A DNA stretch of 64,000 nt from Lolium rigidum (taxonomy: Eukaryota; Streptophyta; Magnoliopsida; Poales; Poaceae). The stretch spans positions 179,954,017 through 180,018,016 of the forward strand of contig NC_061513.1 of assembly GCF_022539505.1 (NCBI RefSeq), in the 5' to 3' direction. Below the pieces are notes generated by a model. It saw only the letters and a program-made list of their open reading frames with translations. It searched no databases and was not told the DNA's origin. Positions 43,919-55,338 of the stretch are shown one piece after another (the first letter of the stretch is position 1; each line of letters opens with the position of its first letter). The position numbers were made by a program, and so were the translations under genes.

Positions 43919-45105
43919 CTACCCCATCTGCCTCTGCCTCCACTTGTTGCTCCCCTTGGGAGCCTTGGGCTTGACCGGAGGCATGCGCCCGGCGGAGATC
44001 TCCACCCGCTGGATGCTGCGGAGGTGCATGCCGAGCGCCAAGTGCTTGGCGCGGAAGGAGTTGGGGTTCACCGACGCGCCGACCTTGGGGTTGGTGTGGC
44101 CAATGTTCTCGGCATGCGTGAGGACGCAGTTGAAGTCAGTGCCTCCGAGCCTCCTAGTGCAGAAGGGGCACCTGTAGACACCCTTGGCGACGTTGAGGTA
44201 GGAGACGTACTGGCCGACCTGCAGCCTCCGCAGCACCTGGCGAGTCTTGACATCATGGTGCTCGTCGTCGCTGCCGACGTCGCTGCCAGACAGCTGATCC
44301 ATATCAAACGGGAATTTATTAGTGAATGAGTTGCAAACGTGCATGATAACAAAGTTAGGAAAAACAGAGGCAACCTCAGTTAGAGTGGACACGATTATAT
44401 GTCTACAGGGACGGTGTAAGCGAACCAAAGCTCATGCACAACAGATTTGTACACGTAAATGGTTCGCTGAACCCTCCCCGTAAAAATCTGTGCCCACCGA
44501 TTCATCATAGGCAAAGAAACAGATTCCGGATCTGAACTTGAACACATCCCAGATTATTTGCAAAATTAAACGGTTGATATCTTTTGATTCGTGCATAAAA
44601 TAACCGATTGAGATCCTATGATTACTTGCATAAATTAACCGATTGAGATCCCATTATTACTTGCATAAATTAACCGAACGGCCGAACCCCAAATCTTAAA
44701 CGAAATCAAGGAGGGATCAAAGCAAAATGGAATAAAATCGGCGCAAATATTAGCCCAATACTCATCCATCCACGAGATCCATCTACACCAGCACAAATAG
44801 GGTTCAAAAAGGAATGGGGAACAAAAAAGGAAGCAAACCGTAGTTACCTCGTTCCATGGGTCCTCTATGGAGGTGTCGTAGCGGTTCGGGGGCGGGACGT
44901 ACGGCACCGGCTCGTAGGGGTCCCATCCCGGCGGGATCTGACCGCGACCAGCGGCAGCAGCCTCCGATGCACCGGCGGAGGCGGCGGCGACGTCCGTTGA
45001 GGGGACGGCGGCGACGTCCGTTGAGGGGACGGCGTCGAAGAGGGAGGCGTCGCTCTTGGAGCCGACGGCGCCGTGGACGATGGGATTGGCATTCTCCTTG
45101 TCCAT
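43919..45105 (-). CDS. Small zf-XS-like zinc finger protein
   Basis: Two coding exons, 45105-44848 (86 residues) and 44293-43919 (124 residues), joined by a 554-bp GT-AG intron in phase 0, give 210 residues. The first exon is low-complexity: a repeated VPSTDVAA unit, an Ala-rich stretch, then a Pro/Tyr-rich segment (PPGWDPYEPVPYVPP). The second has an acidic start (GSDVGSDDEHHD) and a finger with C128, C131 and H146 (YRCPFC ... THAENIG) that resembles the zf-XS finger of SGS3/FDM-type RNA-silencing proteins. No XS domain or coiled coil follows, so it is much shorter than those proteins, and the basic C-terminus (KPKAPKGSNKWRQRQ) is unlike them. Any role in RNA silencing is inference. The flanking repeats suggest it may lie in a transposon. 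The sequence is unbroken, with plausible splice sites. Confidence 0.75.
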
Positions 45106-45285
45106 CTCGCCGGCAGAGGAGAGGGAGAGGGGGAGGGTTTTTTTGCTTTGGAGAAGATGATGGGATGTGAGAGAGGCGGCGTTGCGTAGGCGAGTGAGAG
45201 TGACATAGATAGTGGGAGGAGGCGTCTATAAAGGCAATGGGTGGTTAATGCGGCCCGCGTCCTACGCGTCCACCGCTGCACGTCT

Positions 45286-45420
45286 GCACGTCTTGGACTT
45301 CTGCAATGCGCCACGCGTCCACGATTGCACGTCTTCGACTTCTGCACCGCGACCGGCTTCTACGCGTCAACAATTGCACGTCTTTCATTTCTGCACCGCA
45401 ACACGCATCCTCGAGTCTAA
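45286..45420. repeat. Three-unit tandem repeat upstream of the zf-XS-like gene
   Basis: Units beginning GCACGTCTT at 45286, 45327 and 45376, each followed by a CTTCTGCAxxGC block and CACGCGTC-like sequence, with spacings of 41 and 49 bp. They lie about 180-310 bp upstream of the start codon and could contain regulatory sites. Confidence 0.65.
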
Positions 45421-46105
45421 CCCTGGAAATTTAGATATACTCAGGTATAACCTCGAGCATTATACTAGCATTTTTTGTGTGCTCAGTTTTCCCCTTGAGT
45501 GCTAATACTGGCTAGTACAATATGCTCAGTTTTACCCTCAAGTAGCTGGTCAACGGACAGGTCAACAAATGGGATTAACTAGTTAAATGAGTCATTTAAT
45601 GTGCAAAAAATTCCGAAAAATAGTGGCACATACTCATGGAGTCTTTACCACAAATTGCCGGTTCTCAAAACATAGATAAGTCATAGATAAATCAAGTTTT
45701 ACCACAAATTGCCACTTCTCAAAGGCCTTCTCAAATCACCTAGTAGCTATGAAGGTGCATGGTTTTCCATAATAAGCCCTTCCCAAAACAGCTTTCCCCA
45801 AAACATACTTTGTCTAAATGAGGCCACAATTCTCACACTCATGTATATTTGTATTGCAAATAGTTTGAGATAGGTCAAGATGGGTTTTATTGTACAAAAC
45901 ACGCATATTCCATTTTTTAAATCTCATATTTGAATCCCTTAGTCTGTTTATTACATAGGTGCCCTTGGTTTCTTGATACTACTAAGTTTTGCCCTCTCCC
46001 TCCACAAATTCTCTCACACGTGCAACATTGCCCTGATTGGTCTAGCCCATGTCACGCGGATCGTGCCCGCCGACCATTGATCGTATGATCTAACGGGCAG
46101 GATAA
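45421..46105. other. Unassigned flank with further CTCAGTTTT(A/C)CCC motifs
   Basis: TGCTCAGTTTTCCCC near 45480 and TGCTCAGTTTTACCC near 45521 repeat the motifs seen left of the gene, in the same orientation. A looser TGCCCTTGG ... TAAGTTTTGCCCTC block near 45960-45995 resembles 43217-43245. No gene is seen. The LARD-like element begins at 46106. Confidence 0.45.
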
Positions 46106-48570
46106 TGTAATATCCCAGGTAATGGGGTTACAAAAATAGAGGAAACAGATGTGTGCATTGCATTCATGCATAGAAAATCTGGGGAATTTTCGCGCTTTAA
46201 AGTAAAACAGTCACGATAGAATCGAAGTTTCACTTGACCTTGGTGGAATTGAAGTAGCTCATCAAGTCAAGCGCTATAAACCTCAATGTGACTTTGCTAA
46301 AACCTTGTTTTGGGTAGAGATGATTTGATCTAAGGGGTTAGATCAAATGGAACTAATAATCAACACAACAACACTTTACTCAATGATCAATTGCTTGATC
46401 TTATAACATTACAAACCAAGTAAGAATAAAATGGAGAAACCATTCTTAACTTATCTTTTCCATGTCTTAAGCTAATCCCCGATCCTACCATTAACCTCAT
46501 GGTATCCATTTTACTCCATTCATGGAAAAATAACAAGGAGATCAACTCTAGAAATATATATTCCTCTCTACTACATATTAATATACATCAAACCTAGAGA
46601 GGTGAGAGTTCTATAGTATTTATTAAAGAAGCAATAACAAAACTTGGGTTAAACCCTGGATATAAATCCAAGGATTCAAATCATCATCTTTAAGACAATC
46701 CTAGAGAGAGATAACCATTAATGTTAAAACATAGATCCGGAAGATCACATCAACCTCTATGGAACCTAATATTAGGTTAGCATTGAAGTCCTTCCCAAAT
46801 GAGAGAGCTTATCCATACTAATCCTAGTCTATCTATTCAAATATCCAAATGGTTAAACCATCAGTTCTTGGGGAACATTAAGTAAATATCTCAGGCATTC
46901 CCTGGGATATAAAACTATTAAGATAACCATGACCATGACCATCCTAGAAAGTAAAATAGAAGTGATATATCCTAGTTGATCAAGACAATGCTTGATCATG
47001 GAAGTGAGAACCCATTCCATTAGAAATAATTTAGGAAGCCAAACCTTGATCATTATGAATTGAGTGATGATCATAAACCCTAAGAACTTGAGGTAAAGAT
47101 ATTAAGAACAAGTTGATCATGCTTAATACATGATCATGCTCTTGAGGTATGTGAGGATAATTTAAACCTTAATAAGATAAGTAGATATCATTCACCACAT
47201 GAAATTATAGGGAGGTAACTAATAAGCAATCCTAGGTTTATATTCCAATCTATAATTGTAAATCAATTGGTGATAATAAGTAGAATCTTACCACATCTAT
47301 TTTCTCATTCATTCATCAATTAATGAACCTAAGGGAACCTTAGAGTTAAACACTATACTTCATATGGTGAGAAACCATATATCCATATGACCAAAGTTAA
47401 CTATAAAAAGAACTATACCTACTATAGTTACTTTAATTATTCATTAAGGATACTAAGAGAAGCTAATTGGTAGAAGATAAAATTAATTCTCAAAATCTTA
47501 GTAACTAGAGGAGAACATAAAATGTTAAGTAAGCTACCACATTATCATGGTTGGGGGAGATTAAACCCTAGCACATGCAATATGGTGACATCTCATTTCT
47601 CCACCCCGAATTAAATTTCAACCCTAGTTTGAGTAACACTTGGGTGATCACAAATAAAACCTAAACCACAATTAAGATTCAAACCATGTGTCATTAGGTA
47701 AATAGCATTGGAACCATAGATTTGCACATCAAATAAATCTTATGCTTCAATTCCTGAACATAAGCAAAATCTTGTGCTACACTTTACAATTGAAACCATA
47801 TGTATGGTGAGCAACCACTTAACCCATTAATCAAGATCAAACCATGATGAGAGTAGAATTACTCTAAGTACTTCAAGGTACTAGTAAAATACCATATTAG
47901 TGATAACCTTGACATAGAGTGATAATCAAAACTTCAAGATCTTAATAAATAGAGGATCACATAAAATCATATGCAGGGAACTAAATTCTCAATGAAGAGC
48001 TCAAACCCTAATGATAAATTCTAAAACACCTAGAGTAGGAATTATCAACTCTTTATAAGTAAAAAGAGAGTTGCAATTCAAATAAAAAGGGAACTTAAAG
48101 AACACCTATAATCATGCTTAATTGATATGTTGAATAAGCCCATATGTATGAAATAGAATCAAATATAAAATGCATTCTTCTAATAAGAAAATGGTGTAAT
48201 AACCATTTCATTAATTCTTCATGGAATTAACCTCATTGAAATACCCGCAAAATAGAAAAGAATGGAAATTAAATTAAAAACAGAATACAAAATAGGAAAT
48301 ACAAAACAAGTAAATGAATAAAAGAAAGGAAGAGAAAATGGACTTACTCGGACCACCGCCAGCCGAAGGAGCCCAACAAGGCAGCCCAACGAGCAGCCCG
48401 AACCGACCCACCCATCAGCCCAAGTACCCTTTCGTTAAAAATAACAAGGAGACGGTCGTCCTCATCCCTTTTCGGCGCATGGAGGCCACCGCGACGCCGT
48501 GGTGAGCTTCTCCTCGCGCTGGCGCCATCTCCTCGACCGAAACCGTGACACGGCACGCGCCTAGGCGCCG

Positions 48571-48577
48571 TATAAAA
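48571..48577 (+). promoter_or_regulatory. TATA box of LARD-like LTR 1
   Basis: TATAAAA in GGCGCCGTATAAAAGCTCGG, followed by GACGAACCCTAGTCGCC and a pyrimidine-rich leader; it is conserved in LTR 2. Confidence 0.6.
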
Positions 48578-49739
48578 GCTCGGGACGAACCCTAGTCGCC
48601 CTCTTCTTCCTCATGGTCTCAATTTCTTCTCAAGTCGGAACCCTGGCCGCACCCCTTCACCATTACCGCCGTCGTTAGAGGCTTCCCCGGCGACCATGAG
48701 ATGGACGAGGAGAAGCGCCGTGCTACGCCAAGCCTCCTGGTTGAAGGAATCGCGAAGAGAGGGTCCCAGAAGCCGCCAATCCTCCGTTCCCTTTCGCCGG
48801 TATACCGCGGGGAAATGGAAATCGCCGTCGTCTTCGTCTCCGATTGCCTTCCCCGACCATCTGTGAAGCATCACGGTGAGCTAGCGCACCTCCCAAGCTC
48901 TTAATTGTTCCGATTCATAGCCTGTAGCTCACAGTAGCGTGTTGGCCGGATTTGCTCCGCCGCGGCCTTGTTCTCCGGCGAAGTTCCGGCGAACCATTCG
49001 AAGAACCACCACCACCGCTGTACTCAGCATGTCAAGGGGATTCGGAAAAGCCTGGCCGCGCGTCCGGGGGTGCCGTAAAACGGCGGCGCCGCCGCGTGCT
49101 GACTCGCCGGCGTTTAACCGCCGGTAGAGTCAAATTCCCGGTCAACTTTGACTGGTCGCTGCTCACGTGGCAGCCGACGTGTCACTAACCCCACCGGTCA
49201 GTGACTAGGGTTAGGATCTGCCACGGTACAAATAGTAATTCCACTTAATTTAAATTCCGTAAAAGTTCTCGCAACTTCAAATAAATCTAGAAAATCCAAT
49301 TTAAGTCAGAAAAATATAAAGAAGATATTGAAATTCTTAGAAAAGTAAACTCTACCCAATAAAAATATGAAATGAAATTTTTAATTTTAATAAAAATTTA
49401 ATTATTTAATACTTGTTATTTAAGCCTTATTTATTAATTCTAAATTCAATTAAATTCAATAAATAAGGAAAACTTTAAAAATCAAATTGAAACCAGTAAA
49501 TAAAGAAAGAAAACTTTAAAACTAATTTTTCTTTATTATTTTATTAAATCCTTATTAAAGGGTTTAAAACCCTGATTAGTGATTATCCTAATTATTAATT
49601 CATTAAAAATAATAAAATGCCAAACCCAACATTGTTTTATTTCTAAGTTATTAATAACTTCAATTTCCTTATTGAAGTTATTAATCCAAGAATTATAGGG
49701 TAACTAGAAAAACCTAGTTCCATATGGTAGAAAAACAGG

Positions 49740-50250
49740 AATTCATAATTGTATGTGAAAACCAAAACCCTAATTCAACTAAAAACCCTAACTCCATTGG
49801 GAACCTTAGTTCCATTATTACATGTAAACCCTAAATTGCTTCTAACCTAAAACCCTAGGTTAGAACATGTGATCATGATACCTATTTCCCAAATCATAGG
49901 ACCATAGTAGCAACTAAATACTTGTCCTGGTCACATAAAATGTAGGAGACCTATCACCAATATATGGGTATTCCATATATTCATCTTCATCAGACCTAAA
50001 TAATTAAGTAGGGTCAACCAAGTGTAAACCCTAAATCCTATTGCCAAAGCTATCATCCTTATTCATTCTTAATTAGCATCACACCATTGTGATGAACCCT
50101 AAATGCAAACATGGCCACTTTGTGCATCCTATTCCATACACACTAAACCCTATTAGTGTGAGATAATTATTGAACATACTACTTAGGAAACCACCATTCC
50201 TTACTTAGTGAATCCAATAGCAAACCCTAGACAACCTCAACCCTAATTGC
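49740..50250 (+). repeat. Telobox-like AAACCCTA motif cluster in LTR 1
   Basis: About ten copies of AAACCCTA or AACCCTAA-type motifs are scattered through 500 bp, all in one orientation, resembling the plant telomere unit but not in tandem. The same cluster recurs near 58990-59480. Confidence 0.6.
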
Positions 50251-52460
50251 AATACTTCTTATTATTTAAGAAGTGTGTTCTTCAAAAGTTATTCTTTTGA
50301 AGTAAACAAGAGAGTCATCATCAACCCTGCCTAACAAGACATATAAATCCTAGCTATCTATTACCACTAAGATATATCCCCATGATAGCAACCAATAATT
50401 GCTTAAGATGCTTATGCTTCACTAAAACCTTACAAGCCTAATAGATAATGAATCCAACTAGGTTTTGATCCAATTACCACTTACTCCGTAAAACGATTAG
50501 AACCATAGAAAACCATAGAACCCCACAAATCTAATAATCATACTTGTTCTTTATTAAATAACATGTTCTTCAAAAGTTATTCTTTTAAAGAATATAGTAA
50601 GTAATCATCAACCATGCATTATAGGGCTTAAAATTGACAACTGTTCTTTACTTATTATACAATTACTATTCCTGAGTGTGTATGATTGTTACTATGAATT
50701 TTACCACTTGCTTATGATTCTAAAACTACACAACCCTGAATAAGAACCTTATTTGTGAATCACTCTAAAAGTGCAACACATCCTGAACTAATCATTACCA
50801 CCAACTAATCCTAAATCATCGGGGTTAGGTCACGCTTAGAGCGATTGCATCTCATTCCTATGCATTATTGCATCATTGCCAATCTTTTAAACATCGTCCT
50901 TACCGGACGATGATGCTATTTCAGAATTTGGAGTTATTACGCATCGAAGACATTGTCTCGCATAATCTTGCAGCCAAGAAAGGCAAGTTCATCACTTGCT
51001 CATGTCATTTGAGTATCTTTATCAAATTACTTGCAAAGTACTATGATTATCACTATTGCATAAAAACCAAAACCACTACTTTCATAACTATGAATATGAC
51101 TATGTGGTGGGCAATGGAACCATGGACTGTGTTGATATGGTGGAGGTTCCATTGCACGGGTTTATATCCATCTAGGATTAAACAACAAATGTCGCCAGTG
51201 ATTCTTGTGCCGTAATACCCGTGTTAACCATAAGATCCGGAGTGGGACGGAGTAGTCAAAAGTGTTTCCACCTCTCGTTCATCAACGGATGCGCTTTACC
51301 GTAGTACACTTGTAATCCAAGGGGGCAAGCTGGTGAGGCTGGGGAATCCTAAGTCCCCACGGCATAGTCCGTAGTACACTTGTCGCCCGAAGGAGCAAGA
51401 TGGTGAGGCCGGGGAGTCCTAAGTCCCCACGGTATTGCGGTCTAGGATGGGTTGCAGCCACCGGCGTAGGAGTGTATGGTAGAGCCCAAGCATCGTTGTC
51501 GTGGTCGGGGTCCACCTTGAAATCTACAGGAATAATGGGACCGACGTGGACCCAGGGTCGGCGCATGCAACAACGGGTGGGTGTTCGAGGTAGCGGAGGA
51601 ACATGATTGGCTAGACCTTATACCGGGCCTCACACCATAGGAAGTGTGGACGAGAACATGACTCGGTTGGCACCAAGGTTAAGATCTCTTATGGGTAAAG
51701 CAACACACCTCTCGCAGAGTGTAATGAACCGTGACTCGTCACTCCCCGTTCCGGGATATGGAACTGCGAACGCGGCCGGAAAGGAGCTCCATGAAGTTCT
51801 AGTAAACCGGTGAAGGCCGACTGGACATAGTTCTTCCGAATAAAAGCAACCTCTTGAAGAAATGATTATGAAAACCTGCATTGGTATTAGACTTTCTCGG
51901 TCTAATGCCGTAGCTAGTGCATTAAACACCTCTTTTCTATAATGAACTTGTTGAGTACGCTCGTACTCATCCCACTCTTAAATCCCCTGCTTAGATATGA
52001 AGACATCAAAGGAGGATCTACAGTGCAACTCGAAGGCCGAGGAGTCAACAACTACTTCAAGAGACAGTACTCCGTCAGAGGAGTCAGATACCACATCCAA
52101 CAAGGAGAAACCTAGATTAGCAATAGAAAGGAACTAGCTTCCTAAACTAGCTCCTATCTAGCTAGAATCTATTCATAGCCTCAGTAGCTAGTTAAATACT
52201 CTACAAATAGAGTTCGTGTTAGGATTAGACTACGAGTCGTTCTTCTGGAGTTATCTGCAGTTTTACCTCATTGTAAAGTAGGAGGCTGTGCTGATCTTAT
52301 GTAACAGAGTCGATGTTGTAATTCTATAGACATGCCTTGGACCCGCATATGTTTCTGTTGTACCACTCTGAGCGATATAATACTCGTGGAACTGTGTTTC
52401 ATTGGTGTTATATCAGACTTGCATACTACACCATGCAGTGGTATGCCGGGTCTCCACAGT

Positions 52461-52473
52461 TGGTATCAGAGCA
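52461..52473 (+). other. tRNA-iMet-type primer-binding site, unit 1
   Basis: TGGTATCAGAGCA, two bases after the LTR end; the standard initiator-Met site. Confidence 0.8.
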
Positions 52474-55338
52474 AATGCTTTGACCCTAGGATTAAAACCC
52501 TTTAAAGGAGACCTATAGGATTGGTAGTGTCTATAGGAAGTTGTCTTAGGTGAACCAAATCTTTTTATGACTTGAGATGGATATTCACTTGAGAATAATC
52601 CTCGACACACTCGAGTCAACATTTCCGACTTAGCTTACCAAGATAAAGTAAAGTTAGTTAGCTAATTCCAAACATGTAGAACATCATTAAATCCTTAAAA
52701 CAATAGATGAGTAGATCACAGTTGGTATACAATTCATGGTAGTCCAAAGAGAGGATACAACCATAAGGAAGCTATCATATTGGAAGATGTGTACCAACAT
52801 ATATTATGATTAAGTAAGAGTTATTCTGATCTATAATAGAAGAGATAACAAGTGATGAAGATAAGTGTATAAGGTAAATATCTTACTAGAAGATGTAGAC
52901 CAATGCAAGTAATGGGTAAGTAAATTATCCAAACTTGTAAAACAATTGATAGTAAGTAATAACTATGAGTTATATGAGGTAGTATAGACCATGATGAGTC
53001 AATCATGGGAGGTAAGGAAGAGTGATAGGAATAATATATGTCTACCTACATGGTAGAGTTGCTAATCATATATGATTCACTTGAGAGTCATTATGTGATG
53101 AAGTAGAACATCTAAAGTATTTAGGAGGAGTACAATAAGAAGCCAAGTGCTAAACAAATAGTGCAAGAATTGTGTTCCAAAACAATAAGAAGTGTGCCAA
53201 GCACACCATGACCATAGTCTTACAATAGAAACACATGTAAGTATAGGAGCTATAGTCCAATAGTTATGTGTTTAGAATAACTATGTTAGAATCTAGATAT
53301 ACCATATGAAGGAGTCCCCAACATAATGAAAGCTGAGTTAGTAATTCTAAAGAAAATTAGGTTAACCTTAACCATCCCAAACCACTTTGTTTCAAGTTTA
53401 TCTCATTGCAAATGTGCAATTCAGGTAAAGGTTGAGACAAATAGTAGAATTCCCTATATTCGTGCTAAGTATCACAATATAAACCTATAATGTGTGGTGT
53501 TATGTACTACACATCAGAGCCTGATGTTTCGAGATGTCTTACTCAACTATTATATTCAGGCTTATGATGGTGTGTATTATATGCACAAAGCTGATTTTTC
53601 TTGGATTTTATTGGATTTTTATTGTTTGACTAGATCCATACATGAAGTTTGACGTTGATATGCAAATGCATGTTGCAATATCAAGTTCTTACTTGATGCT
53701 ATAGATCTAGAGGGTAATGGTATTCGTGTGAGGAAGTGACGAATTCTGAATATTTTGAAGACAAGATGAAGGTTCATCAGAAGAAATGAGTAAAGTTGTG
53801 GGAAGTAACCACAATACTCTGAAGGAAGTACAATCAGAAACTCATGCTTACCTCAACCGAGGAGTACTTTAGTACATAAGAAGCATGAAGGTAAGAAATA
53901 TAATGATCATGGTGAAGCTCAAACAGATCCATAGTCAACATAGAAGAGGGAATGCATGGGAAATCACTTAGGATACTATAATCATAGTGTCAGCTAGTGG
54001 TTTTCTTGCAACAATAAACCCTCGGAGAAAGGAAGATGACATATGAAATTATAACAGACATAAGAAGACCATAGTCGATATCAGAAGACCACAATTGGTA
54101 TAATATCAATACCGCAAGATAAAGTAGAAGATATCTCGTCTAGTTGATCAGAACCTATAATAGAATCCATTTTTAGATATCAAATAGCCACAGCTTGGTA
54201 TAATAACCATAGCTGGTATCGCTTAGTATTACAAATAGTCCACGATTTAATTATTTGTAACAAGAAGTTGTGAACAAATAAAATTTTGTTAACCAAATAA
54301 CAATGAACTATAAAACATTCAATCAAAGGATCCATGTTGGATGTCCACAATTGAGTGGATACACCACGAGATATTCTTCGCAAAACCTAAGAAGAGTATA
54401 ACCATAAGTTACACCTAGACCAATATTCTAATCATAAGTCCAATTGTTGGAATAAAAGGAGTTAAAGACTATAAGAAAACTCTAAGGGGTAGAGTAAAGA
54501 TTGAGTTAGATGTACGATAACTCAATACTTTGAGCATAATAGAAGAAGAAGGTCTGAACTGAGAGGAAGTTCGATCTTATTTTCATAAGATTATCGAACA
54601 CTACTTTCAGATGGATGTCGAGCTAGAAGCCGAGGTTCATACCTCGAGGAAGTAAGAAATTGGATCATAACTTGAGCAAGTGAGTAATATTTACTCAGAA
54701 GTACGATAGCTCAAGTCAGCTAAGTTTAATGAAGTTGGACGAAGAAAATACCAAAGACCAAATAAAGCTCTAGATGGCCAAAGATCGAAGAAGATTGAAC
54801 ACATCAATACCAAAGACTAATAGAATGATTCCTTTCATGGAACCTAAAGAATCCAAAATAGTTATAAGCATCAATTATAAACCATGATTGGATGGACTAA
54901 ATGAGTCTAATCCATTCCTAGGAAAATAAACCGTCACAACCATTTCCATGGTAAGTGCCTTACCAAGTACTATTATTGCAGTTTTGGTAGTAAGGGAAAG
55001 ACAAAGACCTATTTTATCAAATAGGAGAATGTTATCCAATTAGTCCTCAAATAAGACCATCAGGACAAGAAGAAGTCCCAATCATTGAATATTCAATGAG
55101 AAAGGAAACAAGCTTATAATATTGGAGGAAATCATGGAAGTAAAGGAAGTAATAGTTGTTTGAGGTCAAACACTAATGGATTCCAGGAAGAATCTGGACA
55201 AGGGATATATTCAATTATATCCAGTGAGATCACCACGGAGTTCGAGAAAAGTCGTAGTCTGCACAAGACAGATCCACATTCCAAAAACATGAGAGAGACC
55301 AAACTTCGAGGACGAAGTTTAGTTTAAGGGGTAGAGAC
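52474..55338 (+). other. Non-coding internal domain of LARD-like element, unit 1
   Basis: No reading frame longer than about 80 codons. The sequence is AT-rich, with a polypurine tract (AAGGGGTAGAGAC) directly before LTR 2. Imperfect repeats such as ATAAGAAGACCATAGTCGAT and AGAAGACCACAATTGGTAT (54060-54100) and AGAACATC blocks suggest a decayed coding region. Confidence 0.7.

Larger units (their letters stand above)
46106..52458 (+). repeat. LARD-like LTR 1
   Basis: 6353 bp, very long for an LTR, with ends TGTAATATCC and GTCTCCACA and the primer-binding site just after. AT-rich flanks surround a GC-rich core at about 48330-49230, where TATAAAA at 48571-48577 marks the probable promoter. Short frames in the GC-rich core are repeated exactly in LTR 2 and show no domain, so they are not called as genes. 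Confidence 0.78.

Noticed and set aside
44856..45170. Arg-rich plus-strand frame opposite zf-XS exon 1
   Set aside because: Antisense shadow of a GC-rich, Ala/Pro-coding exon.
48314..49188. Several short frames on both strands in the GC-rich core of LARD-like LTR 1 (repeated at 57547-58420)
   Set aside because: Non-coding LTR promoter and leader region; frames differ between the two LTR copies and show no domain.
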